Source of the DNA: Streptomyces sp. S.PNR 29
GTDB taxonomy: Bacteria > Actinomycetota > Actinomycetes > Streptomycetales > Streptomycetaceae
NCBI RefSeq assembly: GCF_030386795.1
Contig: NZ_JANUQM010000008.1
Coordinates: 376,432-413,430, forward strand
Reading direction: 5' to 3'
Length of the DNA: 36,999 nt
Below, in pieces: positions 8,553-15,262 of the stretch. A program made the translations under genes and the position numbers. Below the pieces are notes generated by a model. The model had not been told where the DNA came from and did no database searches. It saw only the letters and a program-made list of their open reading frames with translations. The stretch's first letter is position 1; every line of letters starts with the position of its first letter.

Positions 8553-8822
8553 ATGAGTGAACTGCTGCTCAACCGGGTCGCCGACGACGTCGTCGCGGCG
8601 CTGGAGACGGGGCTGCCCCCGGCCGGGCAACACAGCCGGCTCTATGAGGATCTGGGCTTCGACTCCCTGATGCTCATCGAGCTGGTGCACCGGCTGGCCG
8701 AGCGCCGCCCGTGCCTGGGCGAGCTGCCGCTGCCCGACATGGTGGGCCACATGGCCAACGTCGGCTCCCTGACCGACCTGCTGCGCACCACCACCTGGCA
8801 GGGCGAGGAGAACGCGGCGTGA
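8553..8822 (+). CDS. Discrete acyl/peptidyl carrier protein
   Basis: An 89-residue carrier protein with the phosphopantetheine attachment motif DLGFDSLMLIEL (Ser38) in the expected helix-2 context. The ATG at 8553 has an excellent CGGAGGA site 3-9 bases upstream. Its TGA stop overlaps the GTG start of the phosphopantetheinyl transferase gene (GTGA), indicating translational coupling and that the partner activates this carrier. It lies 110 bp after the flavoprotein gene, so its loaded acyl group is the likely flavoprotein substrate. Confidence 0.88.
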   Translation: MSELLLNRVADDVVAALETGLPPAGQHSRLYEDLGFDSLMLIELVHRLAERRPCLGELPLPDMVGHMANVGSLTDLLRTTTWQGEENAA

Positions 8823-9679
8823 GCTGGGCCCCGGCCGCCTCGGCGATGCTGCCCGAGCCGTCCGCGGCCGCCGGGCTGTGCCAGGTCACCCCCCAGGGGC
8901 CCTGGCACACCGTGCGGCGTGAACTCGCCGAACGCGGCAGCGTGGTGGTCTTCGCCCACCTGCAGGACTGGCTGGCCGACTTCCAGCCGGACACCGGCGC
9001 CCACTCCGCGCTGCCGGCGCTGCTCGGACGGGACTTCGCCCGCCTGCAGAAGATGACCAACGACGAGGTACGGGCCCGGTTCCTGGCCTCCCGGCTGCTG
9101 CTGAAGTACACCGCGGGCGCCGTCCTGGAGGCCCGCCCGGCCGACATCGACCTGGCCTACAAGCCCGGCGGCCGCCCCTATCTGCGCGGCTGCGACCAGG
9201 TCGACATCAGCCTCAGCCACACCGCCGACCTGCTGGTCGTCGGCATCACCCGGTGCGGCTGGATCGGCGTGGACGCGGAGCTGTCCAGCCGGCAGCTGCA
9301 CGGCTCGGCGGTGGAGCGGCAGATCTGCACCCCCTACGAGACCGACCTGTTGGCCCGGATGGCACCAGGGCGGCGCAACGCGGCACTGGTACGGCTGTGG
9401 ACGCTGAAAGAGGCCTACAGCAAAGCGATCGGGCAGGGGCTGCGGTTCCGCTTCACCGAGTTCGGCTTCGCACCCGGGGCCCAGCGCGTGCAGGTGCTGC
9501 GCCCGGACGGCACGCCGGGCTCCGGCGACGAGTGGAGCTTTCGCACCTGGACGGTGGCCGGCCAGTACACGGTGAGCGTCGCGCTGGTCGACCTCGGCTT
9601 CGACGACGCCGTCGACGTCACCGCCCAGACCATGCTGGACGAGGGCATGGTCGACGCGCTGCTCAGCCAGGCCCGCTGA
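8819..9679 (+). CDS. Sfp-type 4'-phosphopantetheinyl transferase
   Basis: This 286-residue enzyme would convert apo-carrier proteins to holo form using coenzyme A. Typical motifs occur in order: RFLASRLLLKYTAG, KPGGRPYLRG, ISLSHTADLLVVGI, the Mg-binding IGVDAE, and WTLKEAYSKAIGQGL. It starts at GTG 8819, overlapping the ACP stop by four bases; the earlier in-frame ATG lies inside the ACP gene and was rejected. The window contains three discrete carriers plus the PKS carrier, all possible clients. A strong hairpin 70-100 bp downstream ends the operon. Confidence 0.92.
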   Translation: MSWAPAASAMLPEPSAAAGLCQVTPQGPWHTVRRELAERGSVVVFAHLQDWLADFQPDTGAHSALPALLGRDFARLQKMTNDEVRARFLASRLLLKYTAGAVLEARPADIDLAYKPGGRPYLRGCDQVDISLSHTADLLVVGITRCGWIGVDAELSSRQLHGSAVERQICTPYETDLLARMAPGRRNAALVRLWTLKEAYSKAIGQGLRFRFTEFGFAPGAQRVQVLRPDGTPGSGDEWSFRTWTVAGQYTVSVALVDLGFDDAVDVTAQTMLDEGMVDALLSQAR

Positions 9680-9748
9680 CCCGCCAGGCCCACCAAGCCC
9701 GCCGGGCCCGCTGACCCGCCCGGGCCTGCCGGGCCTCGCCGCACGCAC

Positions 9749-9781
9749 GAAGAGACCGGCCCGGACGGGGCCGGTCTCTTC
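9749..9781 (+). terminator. Perfect 14-bp stem terminator
   Basis: GAAGAGACCGGCCC (9749-9762) pairs perfectly with GGGCCGGTCTCTTC (9768-9781) across a 5-nt loop. It lies 70 bp after the phosphopantetheinyl transferase stop and is the probable end of the 6646-9679 operon. Confidence 0.8.
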
Positions 9782-9958
9782 CAGCAGCGGCAAAGAGGGC
9801 GGGATGCGCCCCTGCGCGGTCCTGCACCCGACACCAAGCGGACTCCCGTCCCCGGTCGGCCGCTGCGGGCGCCTGTCCTGGCCGCCCGGACCACGGCCGG
9901 CTGCGCCATCTGGCGGGTGCCGTGCGTCCTGGCGACACCACCAGCATGCGCCCGCCGG

Positions 9959-9985
9959 CTGACACGCCACTGACCGGCGGCTGAC
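9959..9985. promoter_or_regulatory. Putative SARP operator (CTGAC x3, 11-bp period)
   Basis: CTGAC begins at 9959, 9970 and 9981, three copies at an exact 11-bp period (CTGACACGCCA, CTGACCGGCGG, CTGACC). The layout and sequence closely match the array at 21608-21634. It sits between the operon terminator and the membrane-protein gene at 10175, about 190 bp upstream of that start. Confidence 0.55.
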
Positions 9986-10080
9986 CTGCGCCCGCACCTG
10001 CGCCCGCGCCCCCGCCCGCACCCCCGCCCGCACCCGCGCCGGCACCCGCGCCGGCGCCTGCGCCCGCGCCCGGGGGCCGG
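9986..10080. repeat. C/G-rich simple-sequence tract
   Basis: About 95 bp made almost only of GCACCCGC-, GCGCCGGC- and GCGCCCGC-like hexamer and dodecamer repeats. It contains no gene and separates two SARP-like operator sites. It may be a slippage-prone spacer, and assembly of its exact length should be treated with caution. Confidence 0.6.
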
Positions 10081-10099
10081 GCGTTGACGCGAGCACGGT

Positions 10100-10115
10100 G
10101 TCAGGGCCCCGTCAG
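10100..10115 (+). promoter_or_regulatory. Putative SARP operator (GTCAG x2, 11-bp period)
   Basis: GTCAG at 10100-10104 and at 10111-10115 are 11 bp apart and lie 60-75 bp upstream of the ATG at 10175, a typical distance for a SARP box just upstream of a promoter. It is in the same orientation as the pair at 1307-1322. Confidence 0.45.
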
Positions 10116-10174
10116 AGGCCTGTGGCAGCGTCGCGTAGGCGACACCCGACCCCCCAAGGAGACCAGGAGACCTC

Positions 10175-10600
10175 ATGACGACGAACCAGGCCACCCGGAT
10201 CGCTGCGGCGCACCCCACCGCCGCGGCTGGCCCCCTGCGTCTGTTCCTCGCACTCGACGCCGCGGTCACCGCGGCCAACGGCCTGATCTACCTGCTCGCC
10301 GCCGAGCCGGTGGGCGACCTGCTCGGCCTGGAGCGCGGTTTCCTGCGGGGCATCGGTGCCTTCCTGGCCGTCTACGGCGTGCTGGTGGCGGCCCTGGCCG
10401 CCAGGCCGCTGCCGCCGTCCGCGGCCACCAAGGCGGTGATCGAGGTCAACATCCTGTGGGCACTGGCCAGCATCGCCGCCGTCGTCTTCGGCTGGCTCGA
10501 TGCCGACACGGCGGGCACCGTGTGGATCCCGCTGCAGGCGCTCGTGGTCGCCGCGTTCGCCGCGCTCCAGTTCAGCGCCCTGCGCAAGGCCCACCGCTAG
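10175..10600 (+). CDS. Small four-helix membrane protein
   Basis: The 141-residue protein has four hydrophobic segments at about residues 20-43, 57-77, 87-107 and 113-134, with short loops and a basic C-terminus (RKAHR), so it should be an integral membrane protein. I do not recognise a specific family with certainty; the layout resembles small DoxX/SPW-like or uncharacterised actinobacterial membrane proteins. The start has a clear AAGGAGACCAGGAGACC site. It is a single-gene unit bounded by SARP-like repeats upstream and an 18-bp hairpin downstream. A role in export or resistance is possible but not supported by motifs. Confidence 0.7.
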   Translation: MTTNQATRIAAAHPTAAAGPLRLFLALDAAVTAANGLIYLLAAEPVGDLLGLERGFLRGIGAFLAVYGVLVAALAARPLPPSAATKAVIEVNILWALASIAAVVFGWLDADTAGTVWIPLQALVVAAFAALQFSALRKAHR

Positions 10601-10640
10601 CCACCCCCCTACCGGGCCAGGCCGGCAGCAACGGCGCACG

Positions 10641-10693
10641 GCGCCGCGCCCGCACCCCCCGCAAAAGGCGGAAACGGGGTGCGGGCGCGGCGC
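10641..10693. terminator. Perfect 18-bp stem terminator between converging genes
   Basis: The 18 bases at 10641-10658 are the exact reverse complement of 10676-10693 (GCGCCGCGCCCGCACCCC pairing), with a 17-nt A-containing loop. It lies between the rightward membrane-protein gene and the leftward hydrolase gene, so it probably works in both directions. Confidence 0.8.
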
Positions 10694-10744
10694 TGTGCGC
10701 GTGCGGGGCCGCACAACAAAAGGGGGGCGGCCTGCGTGGCGTCC

Positions 10745-11575
10745 TTACCCGCCGGCGAACTGCAGAAGGTCGGTGTTCAGGCGGTCCGCGTGGGTGGCGA
10801 ACAGGCCGTGTGCGGCGCCCTCGTAGACCACCATGCGGCTGTGCGGGATCAACGACGCGGTGCGCTGCGCGCACAGCTGGAGCGGCGCGCTCATATCCGC
10901 GTCTCCGTGCACGATCAGCGTCGGTACGTCGACGCCGCGCACGTCCTGGCGCAGGTCCTGCGTGAACAGGGTGCGGGTGACCTCCACCGTGGCGCGCAGG
11001 GAGCTGTCCAGGGCCTGCTGGGTCATCCAGTCCATCAGCTGGGGCGACAGGGTCAGGGAGGCGGCCGTGGCGTCGGGGCCGGCGAAGAACGGCAGGGCGA
11101 TCTGGGACACGTAGCGGGCCCGGTCGGCGCTGATCGCGGCGGCGGCCTGCTCGAAGACGGCCAGGTCGATGCCGTCGGGGTTGTCCGGCGCGCGCAGCAG
11201 GTAGGGGGTGGTGGAGCACACCAGCGCCAGGCGTGCCACCTGGGCGGAGCCGTGCCGGGCCAGATAGCGCACCGCCTCGCCGCCGCCCATGGCGTAGCCG
11301 ACGAGGGTGATGTCGGCAAGCTGCAAGTGGTCGATGAGGCAGGCCAGATCGTCGGCGAGGGTGTCGTAGTCGTAGCCGTCCCAGGGCCACTGGGAGCGGC
11401 CGAAGCCGCGCCGGTCCGGCAGGATGCAGCGCAGGTTGCGCGCGGCCAGGTAGGGGGCCTGGAACTCCCACATGCGGGAGTTCATGGTGGCCGAGCACAG
11501 GAGGATGACCGGCCGGCCCGCCCCCCAGTCCTCGTAGTGCAGTTGTGTGCCGTCCTTGGCGGTGACGAAAGGCAT
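10745..11575 (-). CDS. Alpha/beta hydrolase (haloperoxidase-like) lacking the Ser nucleophile
   Basis: A 276-residue alpha/beta hydrolase similar in layout to non-haem haloperoxidases/perhydrolases. The nucleophile elbow, normally GFSMGGGE in that family, reads GYAMGGGE: Ala95 replaces the catalytic Ser (codon GCC at 11291-11293). The oxyanion strand normally reads HGxP and here is CSAT. The acid (Asp227 in HGDADMSAP) and base (His256 in GAAHGLF) are kept. Loss of only the nucleophile, with the fold and other residues preserved, suggests a non-hydrolytic role such as dehydratase, cyclase or lyase rather than decay. It is the last gene of the leftward PKS operon, 116 bp after the second thioesterase. 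The ATG is near a CCGTCACCGGGTAGGTACCC leader with no strong ribosome site. Confidence 0.85.
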   Translation of the reverse strand: MPFVTAKDGTQLHYEDWGAGRPVILLCSATMNSRMWEFQAPYLAARNLRCILPDRRGFGRSQWPWDGYDYDTLADDLACLIDHLQLADITLVGYAMGGGEAVRYLARHGSAQVARLALVCSTTPYLLRAPDNPDGIDLAVFEQAAAAISADRARYVSQIALPFFAGPDATAASLTLSPQLMDWMTQQALDSSLRATVEVTRTLFTQDLRQDVRGVDVPTLIVHGDADMSAPLQLCAQRTASLIPHSRMVVYEGAAHGLFATHADRLNTDLLQFAGG

Positions 11576-11691
11576 GGGTACCTACCCGGTGACGGAAAGA
11601 AAAAAAGGGGCGGGGAACGAGGCAGACAGCGCAAGAGGGGCGGGGGCGGGGGAGCAGCGGGGTGGCGGGGGAGCAGCGGGGGCGGTGGGGG

Positions 11692-12483
11692 TCAGTGCGC
11701 CGGCTGCGGGGCCAGGCGCCGCAGATGGCGGGAGAAGTCCGCCGTCACCGCCAGGGCGTGGTGGTCGAGGTAGAAGTGGCCGCCGGCGAACCCGCGGTGC
11801 CCCAGGTACTGGGGGCTGCGGCCGGCCCAGTGGGTCATCGCGTCCGCGTCCTGCTGCAGCGGGTCGCTGTCGCCGCCGTAGGAGGCCAGCGGGCAGGACA
11901 CCGTCGCGCCGTCGTCCTCGTACTGGGCGGAGACCTTCAGGTCGGCGCGGAGCGCGGGCACCACCAGCGCGAGCATGTCCGGGTTGTCGTAGACCTCGGC
12001 GGGGAACGAGCCCAGCTTCTTGATCCACTGAAGCATCTCGTCGTCGGGCATCTGGCTCTGTTCCTCGGTGGGCCGGTAGAAGCCGATGGGCGACCAGCCG
12101 GACACGCCCAGCAGCAGCGGCTGGCGCTCGCCTTCCTCCTTGAGCCGTACGGCCACCCGGAACCCCAGCTGGGCGCCGAGGCAGTGACCGAAGATCGCGA
12201 AGGGCCGGTCGTCGTCCAGTTCGTCCAGGACCGCCTCGTACAGGCCCTCCAGCAGCGGTTCGAAGTCCTGGTAGGTCTCCTCCTCGCGCCGGTTGTGGCG
12301 GCCGGGCAGGGTCACCGCCTGCACGCAGATGTCGGAGGGCAGCAGGCTGGGCCAGTCGCGGTAGATGATGGCGCCGCTGCCGGCGTGCGGCAGCAGGAAG
12401 AGCCGCAGACCGGCGTCGGGGTCGGCCTGGACGGGGTGGAACCAGGAGCCGGCGGTGGACATGTCCGGGCCGAATCCGTTCAC
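11692..12483 (-). CDS. Type II thioesterase with Cys in place of nucleophile Ser
   Basis: A 263-residue thioesterase of the RifR/GrsT type. It opens with LRLFLLPHAGSGAIIYRDWP and ends with AGGHFYLDHHA, which contains the catalytic His; the Asp is probably in GGDSDPLQQ. The elbow reads GHCLGA, so Cys101 (TGC, 12181-12183 on the opposite strand) replaces the usual Ser. Some NRPS thioesterases naturally use Cys and favour acyl transfer or strained-ring formation over hydrolysis, so this enzyme may release the PKS chain to a nucleophile rather than simply edit. The GTG start at 12483 overlaps the preceding gene's TGA by three bases, with AAGGAG inside that gene's end. A downstream ATG is the alternative start. 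Confidence 0.88.
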   Translation of the reverse strand: MNGFGPDMSTAGSWFHPVQADPDAGLRLFLLPHAGSGAIIYRDWPSLLPSDICVQAVTLPGRHNRREEETYQDFEPLLEGLYEAVLDELDDDRPFAIFGHCLGAQLGFRVAVRLKEEGERQPLLLGVSGWSPIGFYRPTEEQSQMPDDEMLQWIKKLGSFPAEVYDNPDMLALVVPALRADLKVSAQYEDDGATVSCPLASYGGDSDPLQQDADAMTHWAGRSPQYLGHRGFAGGHFYLDHHALAVTADFSRHLRRLAPQPAH

Positions 12484-13466
12484 CGTGACATCTCCTTGAC
12501 TCGGGGCAGCACCACGTCGGCGATCTGCTTCAGCTGGGGTTCGCCCTGCAGCGAACCGATCCGGATGATCAGGTGCCGGGCGCCGGAGCGTACGTAGGCG
12601 GCCAGCGCGTCGGCGCACTCCTCGGCGCTGCCCCAGGCGTAGGCCTGCACCGCCGCCATCTGCTCCAGGGTGCGCCCGTAGTAGTGCTTGAGGTAGTGCT
12701 CCAGCTCGGCGCGGGCCCGCCGGCGGTCCGCATCGACGGTGATCGTGGCGTACAGCGCCGGGGTGATGGCGTCCGCGCTGCGGCCCGCGGCCGCGGCCAG
12801 TTCACCGATCCGGCGCCAGGCCGCGCCGTAGGCTTCGGCGCTGGGCAGGAACGGCATCCAGCCGTCGTAGTGGCGGGCCACCCGCTCCAGTACCCGGGGG
12901 GTGTCGCTGCCCGCGAGCCACAGCGGCGGGCCGCCCGGCCGGTGCGGGCCGGGCAGCCTGTCCAGCCCGCACGCCTGCCAGTAGCGGCCCTGGAAGTCGC
13001 TGGGCGTGCCGGGCCGGGTGGCGCGCCAGGCCTGGCGCCACAAGGCGGCGATCTCGTCCAGGCGGCCGGCGCGGTGGGTGAAGGAGGCGCCGACGGCGGC
13101 GAACTCCTCCTCGGTCTCCGGCATCGGAAAGCCCGAGCCGAGGCCGAGCACGAGCCGGGAGCCGGTGACGTGGTCCAGGCTGGCCGCCTGGTGCGCGCCG
13201 GTCAGCGGGTGCCGCAGCGCCGGGGTGAGGGCGGCGGTGCCGAGGGTGACCCGGCTGGTGACCGCGCCCGCGGCGGACAGCACCACGAGGGGGTCCAGGC
13301 GCGGGCGGGCGATCAGCGAGTCGCCCGCCCACAGCGAGTCGAAGCCGAGCTGCTCGGCCTGCCGGGCGAAGTCGAGCAGCGGTGCGGCGGCGAAGGTGCC
13401 GTTGATGGCCTGCTCCCGGGTCGGCAGCAGCACGCCGACCTGCGCAGGGCCCGATGAGGTGCCCAT
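12480..13466 (-). CDS. Luciferase-like (LLM) flavin/F420 oxidoreductase
   Basis: The 328-residue protein shows the LLM superfamily TIM-barrel signatures: VGVLLPTREQ at the start, ARQAEQLGFDSLWAGD, LGTAALTPALRHPL, DHVTGSRLVLGLGSGFP and PLWLAGSDTPRVLERVARHYDGW. These enzymes bind FMN or coenzyme F420 and carry out monooxygenation, hydride transfer or dehydrogenation. It lies between the acyl ligase and the Cys thioesterase in the PKS operon, so it probably tailors the polyketide chain. The start at ATG 13466 was chosen because GGAG lies 8 bases upstream; an ATG at 13502 would add 12 residues but has no ribosome site. Confidence 0.88.
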   Translation of the reverse strand: MGTSSGPAQVGVLLPTREQAINGTFAAAPLLDFARQAEQLGFDSLWAGDSLIARPRLDPLVVLSAAGAVTSRVTLGTAALTPALRHPLTGAHQAASLDHVTGSRLVLGLGSGFPMPETEEEFAAVGASFTHRAGRLDEIAALWRQAWRATRPGTPSDFQGRYWQACGLDRLPGPHRPGGPPLWLAGSDTPRVLERVARHYDGWMPFLPSAEAYGAAWRRIGELAAAAGRSADAITPALYATITVDADRRRARAELEHYLKHYYGRTLEQMAAVQAYAWGSAEECADALAAYVRSGARHLIIRIGSLQGEPQLKQIADVVLPRVKEMSR

Positions 13467-13531
13467 GGGTCCAACTCCGTTCACAGTCTTTGTCCGTTCC
13501 ATTCGATGCGCGTGCCGGCCGGCGGGCCGCT

Positions 13532-15229
13532 TCAGGCCGGCGCCGGCCTGCGTACTGCGCCCGCCTGCCAGCCGCCCGCCTGCTGTGTGCCTGTCTGCCG
13601 GCCGCTGAGCTGCTGTCTCACCGAGCGGCGCAGGATCTTGCCGGAAGGGTTGCGGGGCAGTGCGTCAAGGACGTGGTAGCGGACGGGGATCTTGTAGTCG
13701 GCGAGCCGGCCGCGCAGGAACAGCAGCAGTTCGCGCGGGCTGGCGCTGGTGCCCTCGCGCAGCACCACGGCGGCGTGCACGGCCTCGCCCCACTGCTCGT
13801 CGGGGACGCCGACGACGGCCGCGTCCGCCACCGCCGGGTGCTCGCTGAGCTGTTTTTCCACCTCGGCCGGGTAGATGTTCTGCCCGGCCACGATGATGGT
13901 GTCGTTGATCCGGTCGCACAGGAACAGATAGCCGTCCTCGTCCAGGTAGCCGGCGTCGCCCATGTGCAGCCAGCCGTCCACCAGGGTCTGGGCGGTGGCG
14001 TCGGGCCGGTTGTGGTAGCCGATCATGTGGGCCGGGGTGCGGATGCAGACCTGGCCGATCTCGCCCGGGCCGAGTTCGGTGCCGTCCCGGTCGCAGATCT
14101 TGATCTCGTTGCCGGGGCAGGGCCGGCCGGCGGCCTTCAGCAGCCGGCTGCCCGGGATGTGCGCGGACGGCGGCAGGCAGACGGCGACGCTGCCGGCTTC
14201 GGTGCTGGCGTAGATCTGGGCGAGCTGGCAGCCGAACATCTCCAGGCTGCGCAGCAGCAGGCTCTCGGAGATCGGCGCCGCCCCGTAGGCGATCTTGCGC
14301 AGGGAGGTGAACGAGGCGGGGGTGACGCCGCGTTCGTCCAGCATCATCTGCAGCATCGCCGGCGCCACGAAGGTGATGGTGACGCCCAGGGCGGCGATCA
14401 GGCGCACCGCTTCACCGGCGGCGTACATCGGCATGATCACGTGGGTGGCTCCCACGCAGAAGCCGTGCAGGAACCAGCCGATGCCCGCGATGCCGAAGCC
14501 GGGCAGGGAGATCAGGCTGATGTCGTCCGCGCGCCAGTCGATCCAGTCGTCCGGGTCGGCGCCGTGGGCGCGGACCGCTTCGGGCAGGGTGAAGAACGTC
14601 CGGTGGGCGATGACCACGCCCTTGGGCAGGCCGGTGGTGCCGCTGGTGTAGATCTGCAGGACCGCGTCGTCGGGGCCGGTGCCGGCGTCGGGGGTGGTGT
14701 CGGCCGCAGCGGCGTACCAGCGGGCCAGGCCCGCCCCGCGGTCGTGGGTGCCGTCTTCGCCGGTGCCGTCCAGGCGCACCACGGTACGCAGCGCCCCGAG
14801 CCCGTCGCCTGCCTGTATCTGCTCAACGGTGGGCTGGAACTCGGCGTCGACGAAGAGCAGTTCGGCGCCGGAGTCGTTGAGGATGTGTTCCACCTCGCCG
14901 GCGGTCAGCCGCCAGTTGACCGGCACGATCACCGCGCCGGCTTTGGCGCAGGCCAGGATGGTGAGGTAGTAGTGCTCCGACTCGCGGCCCAGGTAGGCCA
15001 CCCGGCTGCCGCGGCCGATACCGGCCGCTTTCAGGGCGTGGGCCGCCCGGTTGCTGTCACGGTGCAGCCGCGCGTAGCTGGTGCGGCGGCCCTCGCAGAT
15101 GAGCGCCGTGTGGTCCGGGCGCGTGGCGGCGTTGCGGGCGCAGGCCTCGGTCAGGGTCCAGCCCGCCTGCGGGTGGCCGGCCGGCCGGTGGCCGGCCGGG
15201 GTGGTGATGGGGTTCATCTCGTGGCTCAC
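13532..15229 (-). CDS. AMP-dependent acyl-CoA/acyl-ACP ligase
   Basis: A 565-residue member of the acyl-adenylate-forming (ANL) family. Visible motifs are the P-loop YTSGTTGLPKG (residues 194-204), YGAAPISE, QIYASTEAG, GWLHMGDAGYLDEDGYLFLCDR and the C-terminal catalytic Lys in NPSGKIL (Lys531). It should activate a carboxylic acid with ATP and pass it to CoA or to a carrier, probably the discrete ACP encoded two genes upstream. It would thus supply a starter to the PKS or reactivate the released chain. The start is GTG 15229 with AGAAGG 4-10 bases upstream; an in-frame ATG at 15217 is possible. The gap to the PKS stop is 33 bp, so it is in the same operon. The last 30 residues are low-complexity. 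Confidence 0.9.
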   Translation of the reverse strand: MSHEMNPITTPAGHRPAGHPQAGWTLTEACARNAATRPDHTALICEGRRTSYARLHRDSNRAAHALKAAGIGRGSRVAYLGRESEHYYLTILACAKAGAVIVPVNWRLTAGEVEHILNDSGAELLFVDAEFQPTVEQIQAGDGLGALRTVVRLDGTGEDGTHDRGAGLARWYAAAADTTPDAGTGPDDAVLQIYTSGTTGLPKGVVIAHRTFFTLPEAVRAHGADPDDWIDWRADDISLISLPGFGIAGIGWFLHGFCVGATHVIMPMYAAGEAVRLIAALGVTITFVAPAMLQMMLDERGVTPASFTSLRKIAYGAAPISESLLLRSLEMFGCQLAQIYASTEAGSVAVCLPPSAHIPGSRLLKAAGRPCPGNEIKICDRDGTELGPGEIGQVCIRTPAHMIGYHNRPDATAQTLVDGWLHMGDAGYLDEDGYLFLCDRINDTIIVAGQNIYPAEVEKQLSEHPAVADAAVVGVPDEQWGEAVHAAVVLREGTSASPRELLLFLRGRLADYKIPVRYHVLDALPRNPSGKILRRSVRQQLSGRQTGTQQAGGWQAGAVRRPAPA

Positions 15230-15262
15230 GCTGCCTTCTGTTCGGCGGTGGGACTTCAGGGG

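Noticed and set aside
12480..13466. Luciferase-like oxidoreductase as the amine N-hydroxylase
   Set aside because: It lies deep in the PKS operon between the acyl ligase and a thioesterase, whereas the ACAD-fold protein sits with the aminotransferase; the known azoxy N-hydroxylase has the latter fold.
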